Assembly: GCA_903822175.1 (NCBI GenBank)
Contig: CAIJOB010000023.1
Coordinates: 1 to 49,220 of the forward strand
Direction of reading: 5' to 3'
Source: an uncultured Alphaproteobacteria bacterium
Lineage (GTDB): Bacteria > Pseudomonadota > Alphaproteobacteria > Caulobacterales > Caulobacteraceae
DNA length: 49,220 nucleotides
Of this stretch, positions 24,999 through 37,018 are shown piece after piece (the stretch's first letter is position 1; every line of letters begins with the position of its first letter). A program made the translations under genes and the position numbers. The notes under the pieces were generated by a model that was not told where the DNA came from, did no database searches, and saw nothing but the letters and a program-made list of their open reading frames with translations.

Positions 24999-26591
24999 AT
25001 GGCCTACCAAGACCACATCATCGAGATGAGCCAGCTCATCAAGGGCAAGTCCGGCGCCTGGGACGGCATCAATGCCGAGGGCGTGGCGCGCATGCGGCTG
25101 CAGAACCGGTTCAAGACCGGCCTGGAGATCGCCAAATACACCGCCGGCATCATGCGCGAAGACATGGCCGCCTATGACGCCGACCCGGCCAACTACACCC
25201 AGAGCCTCGGCTGCTGGCACGGCTTCGTCGCCCAGCAGAAGATGATCTCGATCAAGAAGCATTTCGGCTCGACCAAGGGGAAGTACATCTACCTCTCCGG
25301 CTGGATGGTCGCCGCCCTGCGCTCCGACTTCGGGCCCCTGCCCGACCAGTCGATGCACGAGAAGACCTCGGTGCCGGCGCTGATCGAGGAGATCTACACC
25401 TTCCTCAAGCAGGCCGATGCGCGTGAACTCTCCCTGCTGTTCCGCGACCTCGACGCCGCGCGCGCCGCCGGCGACACCGCCAAGGAACAGAAGCTGATCG
25501 ACGCGGTCGACAACTTCGAGACCCACGTGGTTCCGATCATCGCCGACATCGACGCCGGCTTCGGCAACGCGGAAGCCACCTATCTGCTGGCCAAGAAGAT
25601 GATCGAGGCCGGCGCCTGCGCCCTGCAGATCGAGAACCAGGTCTCCGACGAGAAGCAGTGCGGCCACCAGGACGGCAAGGTCACCGTCCCGCACGAGGAC
25701 TTTTTGGCCAAGGTGCGCGCCTGCCGCTACGCCTTCCTGGAGCTGGGCGTCGACAACGGCGTCGTCGTCACCCGCACCGATAGCCTGGGCGCGGGCCTGA
25801 CCAAGCAGATCGCGGTCAGCCATGAGCCGGGCGACCTGGGCGAGCAGTACAATTCCTTCCTCGACTGCGAGGAGATCTCGCCGGCCGACATGCAGAACGG
25901 CGACGTGGTGCTGAACCGCGGCGGCAAGCTCCTGCGGCCCAAGCGCCTGCCCTCCAACCTCTTCCAGTTCCGCGCCGGCACCGGCGAAGACCGCTGCGTT
26001 CTGGACTCGATCACCTCGCTGCAGAACGGCGCGGACATCCTGTGGATCGAGACCGAAAAGCCGCACATCGAACAGATCGCCGGCATGATGGACCGCATCC
26101 GCGCCGTCGTCCCGAACGCCAAGCTCGCCTACAACAACTCCCCGTCCTTCAACTGGACGCTGAGCTTCCGCCAGCAGATCTACGACGCCTACAAGGCGGC
26201 CGGTAAGGACGTCTCGGCCTACGACCGCGAAAAGCTGATGAGCATCGACTATGACGCAACCGCGCTGGCGGTTGAGGCTGACGAGAAGATCCGCACCTTC
26301 CAACGCGACGCCGCCAAGCGCGCGGGCATCTTCCACCACCTGATCACCCTGCCGACCTATCACACCGCGGCGCTGAGCACCGACAACCTGGCCAAGGAGT
26401 ACTTCGGCGACCAGGGCATGCTGGGCTACGTCAAGAAGGTGCAGCGCGAGGAGATTCGCCAGGGCATCGCGTGTGTGAAGCACCAGAACATGTCGGGCTC
26501 GGACCTGGGCGACGACCACAAGGAATATTTCGCGGGCGAGGCGGCTCTGAAGGCCGGCGGCGCGCACAACACCATGAACCAGTTCGCGTAA
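24999..26591 (+). CDS. aceA: Isocitrate lyase AceA
   Basis: A 530-residue isocitrate lyase that splits isocitrate to glyoxylate and succinate, the first step of the glyoxylate shunt. The catalytic loop is EKQCGHQDGK with Cys at 221; this KQCGH form and the 530-residue length belong to the long ICL group found in Pseudomonas aeruginosa rather than the 434-residue E. coli type with KKCGH. Other motifs are IIADIDAGFGN, QIENQVSDEKQ, RTDSLGAGL and NNSPSFNWTL. The ATG at 24999 opens the conserved MAYQDHI N-terminus. A terminator follows at 26622-26652, then malate synthase. Confidence 0.96.
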   Translation: MAYQDHIIEMSQLIKGKSGAWDGINAEGVARMRLQNRFKTGLEIAKYTAGIMREDMAAYDADPANYTQSLGCWHGFVAQQKMISIKKHFGSTKGKYIYLSGWMVAALRSDFGPLPDQSMHEKTSVPALIEEIYTFLKQADARELSLLFRDLDAARAAGDTAKEQKLIDAVDNFETHVVPIIADIDAGFGNAEATYLLAKKMIEAGACALQIENQVSDEKQCGHQDGKVTVPHEDFLAKVRACRYAFLELGVDNGVVVTRTDSLGAGLTKQIAVSHEPGDLGEQYNSFLDCEEISPADMQNGDVVLNRGGKLLRPKRLPSNLFQFRAGTGEDRCVLDSITSLQNGADILWIETEKPHIEQIAGMMDRIRAVVPNAKLAYNNSPSFNWTLSFRQQIYDAYKAAGKDVSAYDREKLMSIDYDATALAVEADEKIRTFQRDAAKRAGIFHHLITLPTYHTAALSTDNLAKEYFGDQGMLGYVKKVQREEIRQGIACVKHQNMSGSDLGDDHKEYFAGEAALKAGGAHNTMNQFA

Positions 26592-26621
26592 GCTCGCGGA
26601 TTAGGTCGACGAGACTTGGCT

Positions 26622-26652
26622 CCCGCCGCAAGGCGGGGGCCTTTCTTTTATT
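26622..26652 (+). terminator. Rho-independent terminator after aceA
   Basis: CCCGCC (26622-26627), loop GCAA, GGCGGG (26632-26637), followed by GGCCTTTCTTTTATT. It lies between aceA and glcB, so malate synthase is likely to have some transcription of its own or read-through. Confidence 0.65.
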
Positions 26653-26705
26653 AGGCGCGGCTGCTTTCTGGGCGACGTGCCACTTTGAACGCCAGCGGTC
26701 ATCCC

Positions 26706-28856
26706 ATGGACATTTCGCCTAAGCTTTCGGTCGACGACATCCTGGCGGGCTTCGTCGAGAACGAGCTGTTGCCCGGGACCAGCGTGGGCGCGGCCACCTT
26801 CTGGTCGGCGCTGGAATCGATCCTGGCGGACTTCACGCCGCGCAACGCCGCCCTGCTGGCGCGGCGCGATGAGTTGCAGGCCCAGATCGACGCCTGGTGG
26901 CGGGCGCGCAAAGGCGAGGCCTTCGACGTCGCTGAAGAGACCGCCTTCCTGCGCGAGATCGGCTATCTGCAACCCGAGCCCGCGCCCTTCGAGATTTCCA
27001 CGGCCGGCGTCGATCCGGAGATCGCCAAACTCGCCGGACCGCAGCTCGTGGTGCCGGTCTCCAACGGCCGCTTCGCACTGAACGCCGCCAACGCCCGCTG
27101 GGGCAGCCTCTACGACGCGCTCTACGGGACGGACGCGCTATCGCCGCCGACCGGCAAGGGTGGCTACGATCCGGCGCGCGGCGCCCAGGTGATCGCCTAC
27201 GCCAAGGCTCTCCTCGACCGAGCGGCGCCGCTCTCGACCGGAAGCCATGCCGACGCGACCGCCTATCTCGTCGGCCACGGCGGCCTGATCGTTCAGCTGG
27301 CCGGGGGCCAGGAGACGGTGCTGGCGGACCCGATCCAGTTCGTCGGCTGGCGGGGCGAGACCACCGCGCCCGACGCGGTGCTGCTGGTCCACAACAGCCT
27401 GCACCTGGAAATCCAGATCGACCGCGCCCATTCGATCGGCAAGGACGACACGGCCGGGGTCGCCGACGTGCTGGTGGAAGCCGCGCTGACCACCATCCAG
27501 GACTGCGAGGACTCGGTCGCCGCGGTCGACGCTGAAGACAAGGTGGGCGTCTATCGCAACTGGCTGGGCCTGATGCGCGGCGACCTGACCGCGAGCTTCA
27601 CCAAGGGCGGCAAGACCGAGACCCGGGCGCTCGCCGAAGACCGCGTCTATTCGACCCTTCGTGGCAGCCTGACGCTTCCGGGCCGTTCCCTGATGCTAGT
27701 GAGGAACGTCGGCCACCACATGACCAACGATGCGGTGCGCTACGCGGGCGAGCCGGCCTTCGAGACCGTGGTCGATGCGCTGATCACCGTCACCGCCGCC
27801 CTGCATGACCTTAAGCGTGACGGCCGCAACTCGACTGCCGGCTCGGTCTACATCGTGAAGCCCAAGATGCATGGGCCCGACGAGGTGGCGCTCGCCGTGC
27901 GCCTGTTCGGCCTGGTGGAGGAGGCGCTGGGTCTGGCGCCGAACACCGTCAAGCTCGGCGTCATGGACGAGGAGCGCCGCACCAGCGCCAACCTGGCCGC
28001 CTGCATCCACGCCGCGCGCGAGCGGATCGTGTTCATCAACACCGGCTTCCTCGACCGCACCGGTGACGAGATCCACACCGCCATGGAAGCCGGCCCTGTC
28101 GTGCGCAAGGACGCCATCAAGGCCGAGCCCTGGCTGCCGGCCTATGAGAAGCGCAACGTCGAGATCGGCCTGGCCACGGGCTTCCCTGGCCGAGCCCAGA
28201 TCGGCAAGGGCATGTGGGCGGCGCCCGACATGATGGCCGCCATGCTCGCCGCCAAGATCGGCCACCCCAAGGCCGGCGCCAACACCGCCTGGGTGCCCTC
28301 GCCGAGCGCCGCGGTGCTGCACGCCCTGCACTATCACGAGGTCGACGTGCCGGGTCTGCAGGCGACGATGGCCAAAGCCGGTGAGAAGAAGACCGGGACC
28401 GACGCCCTACTGACGCCACCGCTGGCGAAATCGAACTGGAGTCCCGCCGACGTGCAGGAAGAGCTCGACAACAACGCCCAGGGTATCCTGGGCTACGTGG
28501 TCCGCTGGATCGACCAGGGCGTCGGCTGCTCCAAGGTGCCGGACATCCACGACGTCGGGCTGATGGAAGACCGCGCCACCCTGCGCATCTCCAGCCAGCA
28601 CATCGCCAACTGGCTGCACCACGGCGTCTGCACTGAGGCCCAGGTGCGCGAGACGCTCACCCGCATGGCCCAGGTGGTCGACGCGCAGAACGCCGGCGAC
28701 GCGGCCTACTCAGCCATGAGCCCGGACCCGGACAAGAGCATCGCCTTCCAGGCGGCGCTGGACCTGGTGTTCCAGGGGCGCGCCCAGCCCAACGGCTACA
28801 CCGAGCACATCCTCAGTGCGCGCCGTCGGGAGCGGAAGACCCAGATCGCCAGCTAA
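26706..28856 (+). CDS. glcB: Malate synthase G
   Basis: A 716-residue malate synthase of the G type, which condenses glyoxylate with acetyl-CoA to malate and completes the glyoxylate shunt begun by the neighbouring isocitrate lyase. Hallmarks are [18 protein letters not shown] near 260, [17 protein letters not shown] near 325, [26 protein letters not shown], and the catalytic-base region [19 protein letters not shown] near 620. I chose the ATG at 26706; an in-frame TTG seven codons upstream lacks support. It ends eight bases before the stop of a convergent SDR gene. Confidence 0.96.
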   Translation: MDISPKLSVDDILAGFVENELLPGTSVGAATFWSALESILADFTPRNAALLARRDELQAQIDAWWRARKGEAFDVAEETAFLREIGYLQPEPAPFEISTAGVDPEIAKLAGPQLVVPVSNGRFALNAANARWGSLYDALYGTDALSPPTGKGGYDPARGAQVIAYAKALLDRAAPLSTGSHADATAYLVGHGGLIVQLAGGQETVLADPIQFVGWRGETTAPDAVLLVHNSLHLEIQIDRAHSIGKDDTAGVADVLVEAALTTIQDCEDSVAAVDAEDKVGVYRNWLGLMRGDLTASFTKGGKTETRALAEDRVYSTLRGSLTLPGRSLMLVRNVGHHMTNDAVRYAGEPAFETVVDALITVTAALHDLKRDGRNSTAGSVYIVKPKMHGPDEVALAVRLFGLVEEALGLAPNTVKLGVMDEERRTSANLAACIHAARERIVFINTGFLDRTGDEIHTAMEAGPVVRKDAIKAEPWLPAYEKRNVEIGLATGFPGRAQIGKGMWAAPDMMAAMLAAKIGHPKAGANTAWVPSPSAAVLHALHYHEVDVPGLQATMAKAGEKKTGTDALLTPPLAKSNWSPADVQEELDNNAQGILGYVVRWIDQGVGCSKVPDIHDVGLMEDRATLRISSQHIANWLHHGVCTEAQVRETLTRMAQVVDAQNAGDAAYSAMSPDPDKSIAFQAALDLVFQGRAQPNGYTEHILSARRRERKTQIAS

Positions 28857-28865
28857 GCTCGCGGG

Positions 28866-29645
28866 CTAGAGCCCGCCCGCCATCGCGAGCGCCACGCCGC
28901 CATCGACGGCGATGGTGTCGCCGACCACATAGTCACCGGCCGCGCTCGCCAGGTAGATCGCCGCGCAGGCCATGTCCTCGTCCTTGCCGATCCGGCGCGA
29001 CGGGATGCGCTTGGCCACCGCCTCGCTCTCGTCGCGGGCCACCCGGTTCATCTCCGACGCAAAGGCGCCGGGCGCAATCGCGGTCACCGCGATGTGGTCG
29101 GCGATCAGCGTCGCGGCCATGCGGCGGGTCAGGTAGATCAGCCCGGCTTTGGAGGCGTGGTAGCTGTAAGTCTCCTGCGGATTGAGCCGGATGCCGTCGA
29201 TCGAGGCGATGTTGATCACCTTGGCCGGCCGCTCGTGCGTCCCGGACTTCTTCAGCGCCCCGTGCAGGGCCTGGGTCAGAAAGAAGGGCGACTTCAGGTT
29301 CAGGTTCAGCACCTTGTCCCAGCCGCTCTCCGGGAACTCGTCGAAGGCAGCACCCCAGGCGGCGCCGGCGTTGTTCACCAGGATGTCGAGCTTGTCCTCG
29401 TGCTCCAGATAGCGGCCGGCGAAGGACTTGATGCCTTCCATCGTCGACAGATCCTGCGGCAGCGAGATGCAGTTTTCGCCGAGCTCAGCGGCCGTCTCGT
29501 CGCATTGGCCGGCCTTGCGGGAGGTGATGTAGACCTTGGAACAGCCGGCCTCGAGGTAGCCGCGGGCGATCATCTTGCCGATGCCGCGCGAGCCGCCGGT
29601 GACGATGGCCGTGCGTCCCTTCAGTGAGAACATGTCGAGCATCAT
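28866..29645 (-). CDS. SDR family NAD(P)-dependent oxidoreductase (RhlG / 3-oxoacyl reductase-like)
   Basis: A 259-residue classical short-chain dehydrogenase. The cofactor motif TGGSRGIG is near residue 15, NNAGAAWG near 95, and the catalytic Ser and Y-x-x-x-K are in INIASIDG and YSYHASKAG. The arrangement and sequence resemble RhlG-type reductases that act on 3-oxoacyl substrates with NADPH. I chose the ATG at 29645, preceded by AGGGGA; a longer upstream frame runs back over the divergent fadB-like gene. It is divergent from the beta-oxidation pair, and a role in 3-oxoacyl metabolism is a reasonable inference. Confidence 0.9.
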   Translation of the reverse strand: MMLDMFSLKGRTAIVTGGSRGIGKMIARGYLEAGCSKVYITSRKAGQCDETAAELGENCISLPQDLSTMEGIKSFAGRYLEHEDKLDILVNNAGAAWGAAFDEFPESGWDKVLNLNLKSPFFLTQALHGALKKSGTHERPAKVINIASIDGIRLNPQETYSYHASKAGLIYLTRRMAATLIADHIAVTAIAPGAFASEMNRVARDESEAVAKRIPSRRIGKDEDMACAAIYLASAAGDYVVGDTIAVDGGVALAMAGGL

Positions 29646-29808
29646 GGCGCTTCCCCTTTTGATTGGTGCGGCCATGCCGCTTTCTCTCGGCAAATCCCCT
29701 CGCACATTTGACTTGGAAGGGTCCAGCGCGGCCTGTAACAAGCGTTTGAATTTCGGGGCCGCCACCCCAATTAGAGAGCGGTCCGCCAGCCATAGGGATG
29801 CCACGGCC

Positions 29809-31884
<2,076 letters not shown>

Positions 31885-31921
31885 GCGCCGCTCCCACTCT
31901 CACCAAGCAGGACCCAATTCC

Positions 31922-33127
31922 ATGCGTGAAGCCGTCATCGTCGCTGCCCGCCGGACCGCCATCGGCAAGGCCTACCGCGGCGCGTTCAACAACACCTACG
32001 GCGCGACGCTGGGCGCCCACGCCATCTCCGCCGCGGTCGAGCAGGCCGGGATCGACCCGGGCGAGATCGACGACATCGCCATGGGCTGCGCCTTGCAGCA
32101 GGGGACGACGGGCAACAACATCGCCCGTCAGGCGGCGTTGCGCGCGGGCCTTCCCAACACCGTCTCGGGCATGACCATCGACCGGCAGTGCTCGTCAGGC
32201 CTGATGGGCGTGGCGACGGCGGCCAAATATATCATCACCGACGGCGCGCCGATCGCCATGGGCGCGGGCATCGAGTCGATCAGCCTCGTGCAGAACGGCC
32301 ACATCAACGGCTTCATGGCGGTCGATCCGTGGCTGAAGGAAAACGTGCCGGAGCTGGGCACCTCGATGCTGGAGACCGCCGAAGTGGTCGCCGAGCGCTA
32401 TGGCGTCAGCCGCGATTACCAGGACGAATACGCCCTGCAATCGCAGCAACGCACCGCCCAGGCCCAGGCCGAAGGCCGCTTCGACCGCGAGATCGCACCG
32501 ATGACCACCATCATGAAGGTGCTGGTGAACAAGGAAACCGGCGAGACCGCCGATAAGGAAATCACCATCGGCGCCGACGAGGGCAACCGCCCGCAGACGA
32601 CGCTGGCCGATCTCCAGAAGCTGACGCCGGTGTTCAAGGGTGGCCGCTATGTGAAGGAAGGCAAGTACATCACCGCCGGCAACGCATCCCAGCTGTCGGA
32701 CGGCGCCGCCGCCGTCCTGATGATGGAAGGCAAGGAAGCCGAGAAGCGCGGGATGGAAGCGCTCGGCGTCTATCGCGGCATGGCGGTCGCCGGCTGCGGT
32801 CCGGAAGAAATGGGCATCGGCCCGGTGTTCGCGATCCCTAAGCTCTTGGAACGTAACGGCCTGAAGATCGACGACATCGACATCTGGGAGCTGAATGAAG
32901 CCTTCGCGTCGCAAGCGCTCTATTGCCGCGACAAGCTCGGCATCGATCCGGCGAAGTACAATGTCTCTGGCGGCTCGATCTCCATCGGCCACCCCTACGG
33001 CATGACCGGCGCCCGCTGCACCGCGCACCTACTGTACGAAGGCAAGCGCCGCGGCGCGAAGTACGGCGTCGTCACCATGTGCATCGGCGGCGGCATGGGC
33101 GCGGCGGGCCTGTTCGAGATTTTCTAG
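31922..33127 (+). CDS. Thiolase family acetyl-CoA acyltransferase (FadA-like)
   Basis: A 401-residue thiolase that cleaves 3-ketoacyl-CoA with CoA, the last step of the beta-oxidation cycle. The acyl-accepting Cys is C90 in DRQCSSGL, the second catalytic histidine is in [16 protein letters not shown] near 350, and the third motif [10 protein letters not shown] is near the C-terminus. Length is normal. It follows the FadB-like gene by 37 bases and is probably co-transcribed with it. Products feed the neighbouring glyoxylate-shunt genes. A clear terminator follows. Confidence 0.94.
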   Translation: MREAVIVAARRTAIGKAYRGAFNNTYGATLGAHAISAAVEQAGIDPGEIDDIAMGCALQQGTTGNNIARQAALRAGLPNTVSGMTIDRQCSSGLMGVATAAKYIITDGAPIAMGAGIESISLVQNGHINGFMAVDPWLKENVPELGTSMLETAEVVAERYGVSRDYQDEYALQSQQRTAQAQAEGRFDREIAPMTTIMKVLVNKETGETADKEITIGADEGNRPQTTLADLQKLTPVFKGGRYVKEGKYITAGNASQLSDGAAAVLMMEGKEAEKRGMEALGVYRGMAVAGCGPEEMGIGPVFAIPKLLERNGLKIDDIDIWELNEAFASQALYCRDKLGIDPAKYNVSGGSISIGHPYGMTGARCTAHLLYEGKRRGAKYGVVTMCIGGGMGAAGLFEIF

Positions 33128-33154
33128 GCCTTCGCGCCGAGCCAAAACTGACGA

Positions 33155-33183
33155 AGGGCCGCTCGCGAGGGCGGCCCTTTTTC
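33155..33183 (+). terminator. Rho-independent terminator after the thiolase gene
   Basis: GGGCCGC (33156-33162) and GCGGCCC (33171-33177) around an 8-base loop, then TTTTTC. It lies between the thiolase gene and a convergent lipoprotein gene. Confidence 0.8.
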
Positions 33184-33224
33184 GTCGTCGGCGAAGCGCC
33201 CTCCTGGGCGCACCTGCTACTCCA

Positions 33225-33683
33225 TCAGAAGGAGCCGATGCCGCACACGACGACAAAGCGCCGCAATTTGTCTTCTGAGAACTCCAACCTGAGCTTGTCC
33301 TCCGGCTCGTTGCAAAGCGACTTTGAAACGAATTCCCACTCGACCAGCCCCTCAAGTTTTGAGGGATCGGGGCAACCCGAGAAGAACACCGCGTCGGGTC
33401 CTGATGCCGCCCCTGCAGACGGCGTCCTGGCGCCCGAGAACGTCCAAAACGTTCTCGACGCTAGATTTTTGCAGGCCACCGCCAAGGCTTCCGACCTGCT
33501 CATCCCCAGACGGAAGTTGAGCACCTGATCAGATTTCGTCGTGCATACAGATGAGAAGTGATTGCCGGAACACTGAAACGTTCCGGCCACCGGGCTCAGC
33601 GGTATCGGCAAGAGGCACCCAGACAGCGGCGCCGCGATGACAGCAATCACGGCGGTCCGAATTGCGATCTCGAGGTGTCGCAT
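33225..33683 (-). CDS. Small putative lipoprotein
   Basis: A 152-residue protein from the ATG at 33683. The N-terminus is a lipoprotein signal: basic MRHLEIAIR, hydrophobic TAVIAVIAAP, and lipobox LSGC. The mature part has several cysteines and ends in LRRFVVVCGIGSF. I recognise no family. An alternative GTG start at 33698 adds five residues and would overlap the stop of the MFS gene (GTGA). GC content is lower than in the neighbours, which may indicate later acquisition. Confidence 0.6.
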   Translation of the reverse strand: MRHLEIAIRTAVIAVIAAPLSGCLLPIPLSPVAGTFQCSGNHFSSVCTTKSDQVLNFRLGMSRSEALAVACKNLASRTFWTFSGARTPSAGAASGPDAVFFSGCPDPSKLEGLVEWEFVSKSLCNEPEDKLRLEFSEDKLRRFVVVCGIGSF

Positions 33684-33694
33684 GTGTCTTTTAC

Positions 33695-35014
33695 TCACCC
33701 CTCCTTATCGATCTCCGCGAACGTCAGCCCCTTGGTCTCCTTGGCCAATAACACCGCCAACAGGCTCACCGCGCAGGACCCCGCCAGGTAGATCGAGATC
33801 GGCAGGGACGAGTGGTAGTGCTTGTAGAGCGCCAGCGAGATCAACGGCGCCCAGGAGCCCCCGACGATGGTGGTCACCTGGTAGCAGAGCGAGGCGCCGG
33901 AATAGCGGATCCGGGTCGGGAACAGCTCGGCGATGAAGGCGCCTTGTGGGCCGTTCATGGCCGAGTGCACGGTAACACCCACGGCCATGGCCAGCACGAT
34001 CATGGCCGGACTCTTGGTCTCCAGCAGCGGATAGAAGGCGAAGGCCCAGACGATCAGCCCGGCCGCGCCGAAGCCATAGACCGGCCGCCGCCCGATCTTG
34101 TCGGAGAGCCAGCCCCACAGCGGCATGGTCAGCGCGCCCAGCGCCGCGCCGGCCAGCACGCCGTTTAGCGCCACGCTGCGCGACAGGTGCAGCATCTCGG
34201 TGATGTAGGTGATGCCGAACGCGGTCATCAGGTAGAAGCTGATGTTTTCCCCGAACTTCAGGCCGCCGCCCAGCACCACCTGCCAGGGCCGGCGCTTCAG
34301 CGTCTCCAGCACCGGGGCTGCGTGCGCCTCGGACGCCGCCAGCGCCGCCTCGAACACCGGTGTCTCCTCCAGCGAGACGCGCACCCAGAGCCCGATGCCG
34401 ATCAGCACCACCGACAGCAGGAACGGGATGCGCCAGCCCCAGGCGAGGAACTGGTCCGGCGGCAGGGTCGCCGCCAGGATCGCCAGCACCAGCGTCGCCA
34501 GGAAATTGCCGAACCCGCCGCCCGCCTGGGTGAAGCCGGTCCACAAACCCCGCCGCTTGGCGTCGCCGAACTCGGCCGACATCAGGATCGCGCCGCCCCA
34601 CTGGCCGCCCAGGCCAAAGCCCTGGGCCAGGCGCAGGATGATCAACATGATCGGCGCGGCGAGCCCCGCCTGGGCATAGGTCGGCAGAACCCCGATCAGG
34701 AAGGTCGCGATCCCCATGATCAGCAGGCTGATGGTCAGGATGCGCTTGCGGCCCACCCGGTCGCCGAGGTGGCCGAAAATCACCCCGCCGAACGGCCGCG
34801 CCAGGAAGCCCACGCCATAGGTCGCGAAGGCCAGCATCGTCCCGGTGAGCGGCGAGGCGGCGGGGAAGAAGACCTTGCCGAACACCAAGGCCGCGGCAGA
34901 GCCGTAGAGCAGGAAGTCGTACCACTCGACCGTCGTACCGACGGCGCTGGCGAAGATCACTTTGCCACCCAGACGCGGCTTGGCGGGCGCGGTGTCGGCG
35001 GTCACAGCTGTCAT
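33695..35014 (-). CDS. MHS family MFS transporter (second of a tandem pair)
   Basis: A 439-residue, 12-segment transporter of the metabolite:H+ symporter group. The N-terminal GTTVEWYDFLLYG near 25 is diagnostic, as are FARPFGG/GHLGDRVGRKRIL and GGQWGGAILMSAEF. Family members import organic acids, betaines or shikimate. It overlaps the start of its paralogue's stop by four bases (35011-35014), so the two are translated together. The two proteins are clearly related throughout; whether they work alone or as a pair is unknown. The last bases overlap or abut the lipoprotein gene. Confidence 0.9.
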   Translation of the reverse strand: MTAVTADTAPAKPRLGGKVIFASAVGTTVEWYDFLLYGSAAALVFGKVFFPAASPLTGTMLAFATYGVGFLARPFGGVIFGHLGDRVGRKRILTISLLIMGIATFLIGVLPTYAQAGLAAPIMLIILRLAQGFGLGGQWGGAILMSAEFGDAKRRGLWTGFTQAGGGFGNFLATLVLAILAATLPPDQFLAWGWRIPFLLSVVLIGIGLWVRVSLEETPVFEAALAASEAHAAPVLETLKRRPWQVVLGGGLKFGENISFYLMTAFGITYITEMLHLSRSVALNGVLAGAALGALTMPLWGWLSDKIGRRPVYGFGAAGLIVWAFAFYPLLETKSPAMIVLAMAVGVTVHSAMNGPQGAFIAELFPTRIRYSGASLCYQVTTIVGGSWAPLISLALYKHYHSSLPISIYLAGSCAVSLLAVLLAKETKGLTFAEIDKEG

Positions 35015-36327
35015 CGGATCGCGTCGATCTCAGCGAAGCTCAGGCCTTTGGTCTCGCGCGCCTTCAGGGCGGAGAAGACGCTGATCGCGCCGGCGATGGC
35101 CAGGTAGATGGCGATCGGGACCCACGACTTGTATCGGTCGAGCAGGAAGACCGCGATGATCGGGGCCAGCGAGCCCGCGAAGATCGAGGTGCCTTGATAG
35201 GCGAGCGAGGCGCCGGAATAGCGCATCCGCGTCGGGAACAGCTCGGCGATGAAGGCCGCCTGCGGCGCGTACATCAGGCCGTGACAGATCAGGCCGCCGA
35301 CGACGGCGAGCACGATCAACGGCATCTGCCCGGTGTCGATCAGGCGGAAGAAGGCGAACCCCCAGACCGCGATCCCCGCCGCGCCCAGGACGTACAGCGG
35401 CCGGCGGCCGATCTTGTCGGAGAGCGCCGCGAAGATCGGGATCATGACGACCTCGACCGCCGTGCCGATCAGCATGGCGTTCAGCGCTGTCCCGCGCGTC
35501 AGGTGGGCGTGGTCGATGATGTAGGTCAGGCCGAAGGTGGTCACGACATAGAAGGTGATGTTCTCCGCCACGCGCAGGCCGGCGCCGATGGCGATGCCGC
35601 CCGGCCGCTCGCGGATGGCGTCCATCACCGGCGCGCGCGGCGGGGCGCCGGCGTCGTCCAGCGCCTGCTGGAACAAGGGGCTTTCGGCCAGCGTCGTCCT
35701 GACCCAATAGCCCACCGCCACCAGCACCGCCGACAACAGGAATGGCACGCGCCACCCCCAAGCCAGGAAGTCGGCGTTCGACTGCACGGCCGACATGATC
35801 GCGAGCACCGCGGCGGCCAGCAGGTTGCCCGCCGGCACCCCCGCCTGCGGCCAGCCGGCCCAGAAACCACGCCGCTTGGCCTCGCCATACTCGGTGACCA
35901 TCAGCACCGCACCGCCCCACTCGCCGCCCACCGCGAAGCCCTGCACGAGGCGCAGCAGGAGCAGCAGCAAGGGCGCGAACAGCCCCGCCTGAGCGAAGGT
36001 CGGCAACAGACCGATCAGCATGGTCGAGCCGCCCATCATCACCAGACTCAGCATCAACAGCTGCTTGCGCCCGATCCGGTCGCCGAAGTGGCCGAACACC
36101 AGCCCGCCCAGCGGCCGGGCCACGAAGCCGAGCGCGTAGGTGGAGAGCGCCAGCATCGTGCCGACGTGCGCGTCGGACTTGGGGAAGAACAGCTTGTTGA
36201 ACACCAGGACCGAGGCCGAGCCGTAGAGGAAGAAGTCGTACCACTCGATGGTGGTCCCGATCATCGAGGCCAGCACTACCTTGCGCAGGGTGGCCGGGGA
36301 CGCCGGCGCGGCGGCTTCAGTGCTCAA
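35011..36327 (-). CDS. MHS family MFS transporter (first of a tandem pair)
   Basis: A 438-residue paralogue of the next gene with the same architecture: GTTIEWYDFFLYGSASV near 25, VARPLGGLVFGHFGDRIGRK, and GGEWGGAVLMVTEYGEAKRRG. The second half repeats the DKIGRRPLY loop. It starts at ATG 36327. Substrate cannot be inferred from sequence; the group imports organic acids and quaternary amines with protons. It is followed by its paralogue and preceded, 83 bases away, by the DUF3501 gene, so this transport pair may be read from the rubrerythrin-side operon. Confidence 0.9.
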   Translation of the reverse strand: MSTEAAAPASPATLRKVVLASMIGTTIEWYDFFLYGSASVLVFNKLFFPKSDAHVGTMLALSTYALGFVARPLGGLVFGHFGDRIGRKQLLMLSLVMMGGSTMLIGLLPTFAQAGLFAPLLLLLLRLVQGFAVGGEWGGAVLMVTEYGEAKRRGFWAGWPQAGVPAGNLLAAAVLAIMSAVQSNADFLAWGWRVPFLLSAVLVAVGYWVRTTLAESPLFQQALDDAGAPPRAPVMDAIRERPGGIAIGAGLRVAENITFYVVTTFGLTYIIDHAHLTRGTALNAMLIGTAVEVVMIPIFAALSDKIGRRPLYVLGAAGIAVWGFAFFRLIDTGQMPLIVLAVVGGLICHGLMYAPQAAFIAELFPTRMRYSGASLAYQGTSIFAGSLAPIIAVFLLDRYKSWVPIAIYLAIAGAISVFSALKARETKGLSFAEIDAIR

Positions 36328-36410
36328 GCAAAACCCTCCCGATACGGCCCACTCTGACGGCGGGTTCGCCGGAGAGATGAGCGCGGATGAAGGTTCGTTA
36401 CAAGAGCAGC

Positions 36411-37004
36411 TTAGGCGAAGTCCTTGGCCAGCTCCGCACGGCTGGCCGGCGTCAGGCCGGCCAGGTGGCTGTACTGCTCGTGGTCGCAGCCGACCAGGAT
36501 CTGCGTCGCCGGATCGCGGAAGCGGGCGATCTGGTCGGGCGTCAGGACGAAGCGCAGGAAGTGGACCGACGAGGTCTTGCCGTCCTCTCGGGTGCGCTCG
36601 ACGTCGCCCTCCGGCTCGCCAGGCGCGCGGGTCTCGCCGACCTGGATGAAGAAGCGGTCCTCGACGCCGCCCAGACGAGCGAGCGTGGCTTCGCGTCTGA
36701 CCTCGTCATCGATCTCGAACATCACCGTCGCCACCAGCTCTGAGCCCTGCGGGATCAGCGGATTGTAGGCGGCGAGTTCATCAGGGACCTGCTCGGCCCC
36801 GCCCTTCTCGGTCAGCAGCATCTCCTGCACCTGGAACAGCATGGTGTCGTAGTTCTCGAAGATGAAGGTGCAGACGGGCCCCAGCGGCACGCGGCGCAGG
36901 CGTTTGACCGGCAGCAGCGCCGCTCGCCGCTCACGGCGTTCCTTGGCGTAGGCGGCGTCGGGGATCAGGTCGGCGGGCGTGATCTGGCGGGCGGCGGCGG
37001 GCAT
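36411..37004 (-). CDS. DUF3501 family protein
   Basis: A 197-residue soluble protein of the DUF3501 family: ITPADLIPDAAYAKERRERRAALLPVKRLRRVPLGP at the start, then TFIFENYDTMLFQVQEML. The family has no known activity. The 'FENYxTMxxQVQEM' segment is its most conserved part. It follows the Fe-S protein gene by 14 bases. The rubrerythrin, CCG Fe-S protein and DUF3501 genes recur together in other bacteria, so it probably works with them. It contains few cysteines, so it is unlikely to carry a cluster itself. Confidence 0.85.
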   Translation of the reverse strand: MPAAARQITPADLIPDAAYAKERRERRAALLPVKRLRRVPLGPVCTFIFENYDTMLFQVQEMLLTEKGGAEQVPDELAAYNPLIPQGSELVATVMFEIDDEVRREATLARLGGVEDRFFIQVGETRAPGEPEGDVERTREDGKTSSVHFLRFVLTPDQIARFRDPATQILVGCDHEQYSHLAGLTPASRAELAKDFA

Positions 37005-37018
37005 GACGTAACGGCTTT

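Noticed and set aside
29708..29739. TTGACT ... TGTAAC as a promoter for the fadB-like gene
   Set aside because: The spacing of 20 bases is too long and the -10 match is poor.
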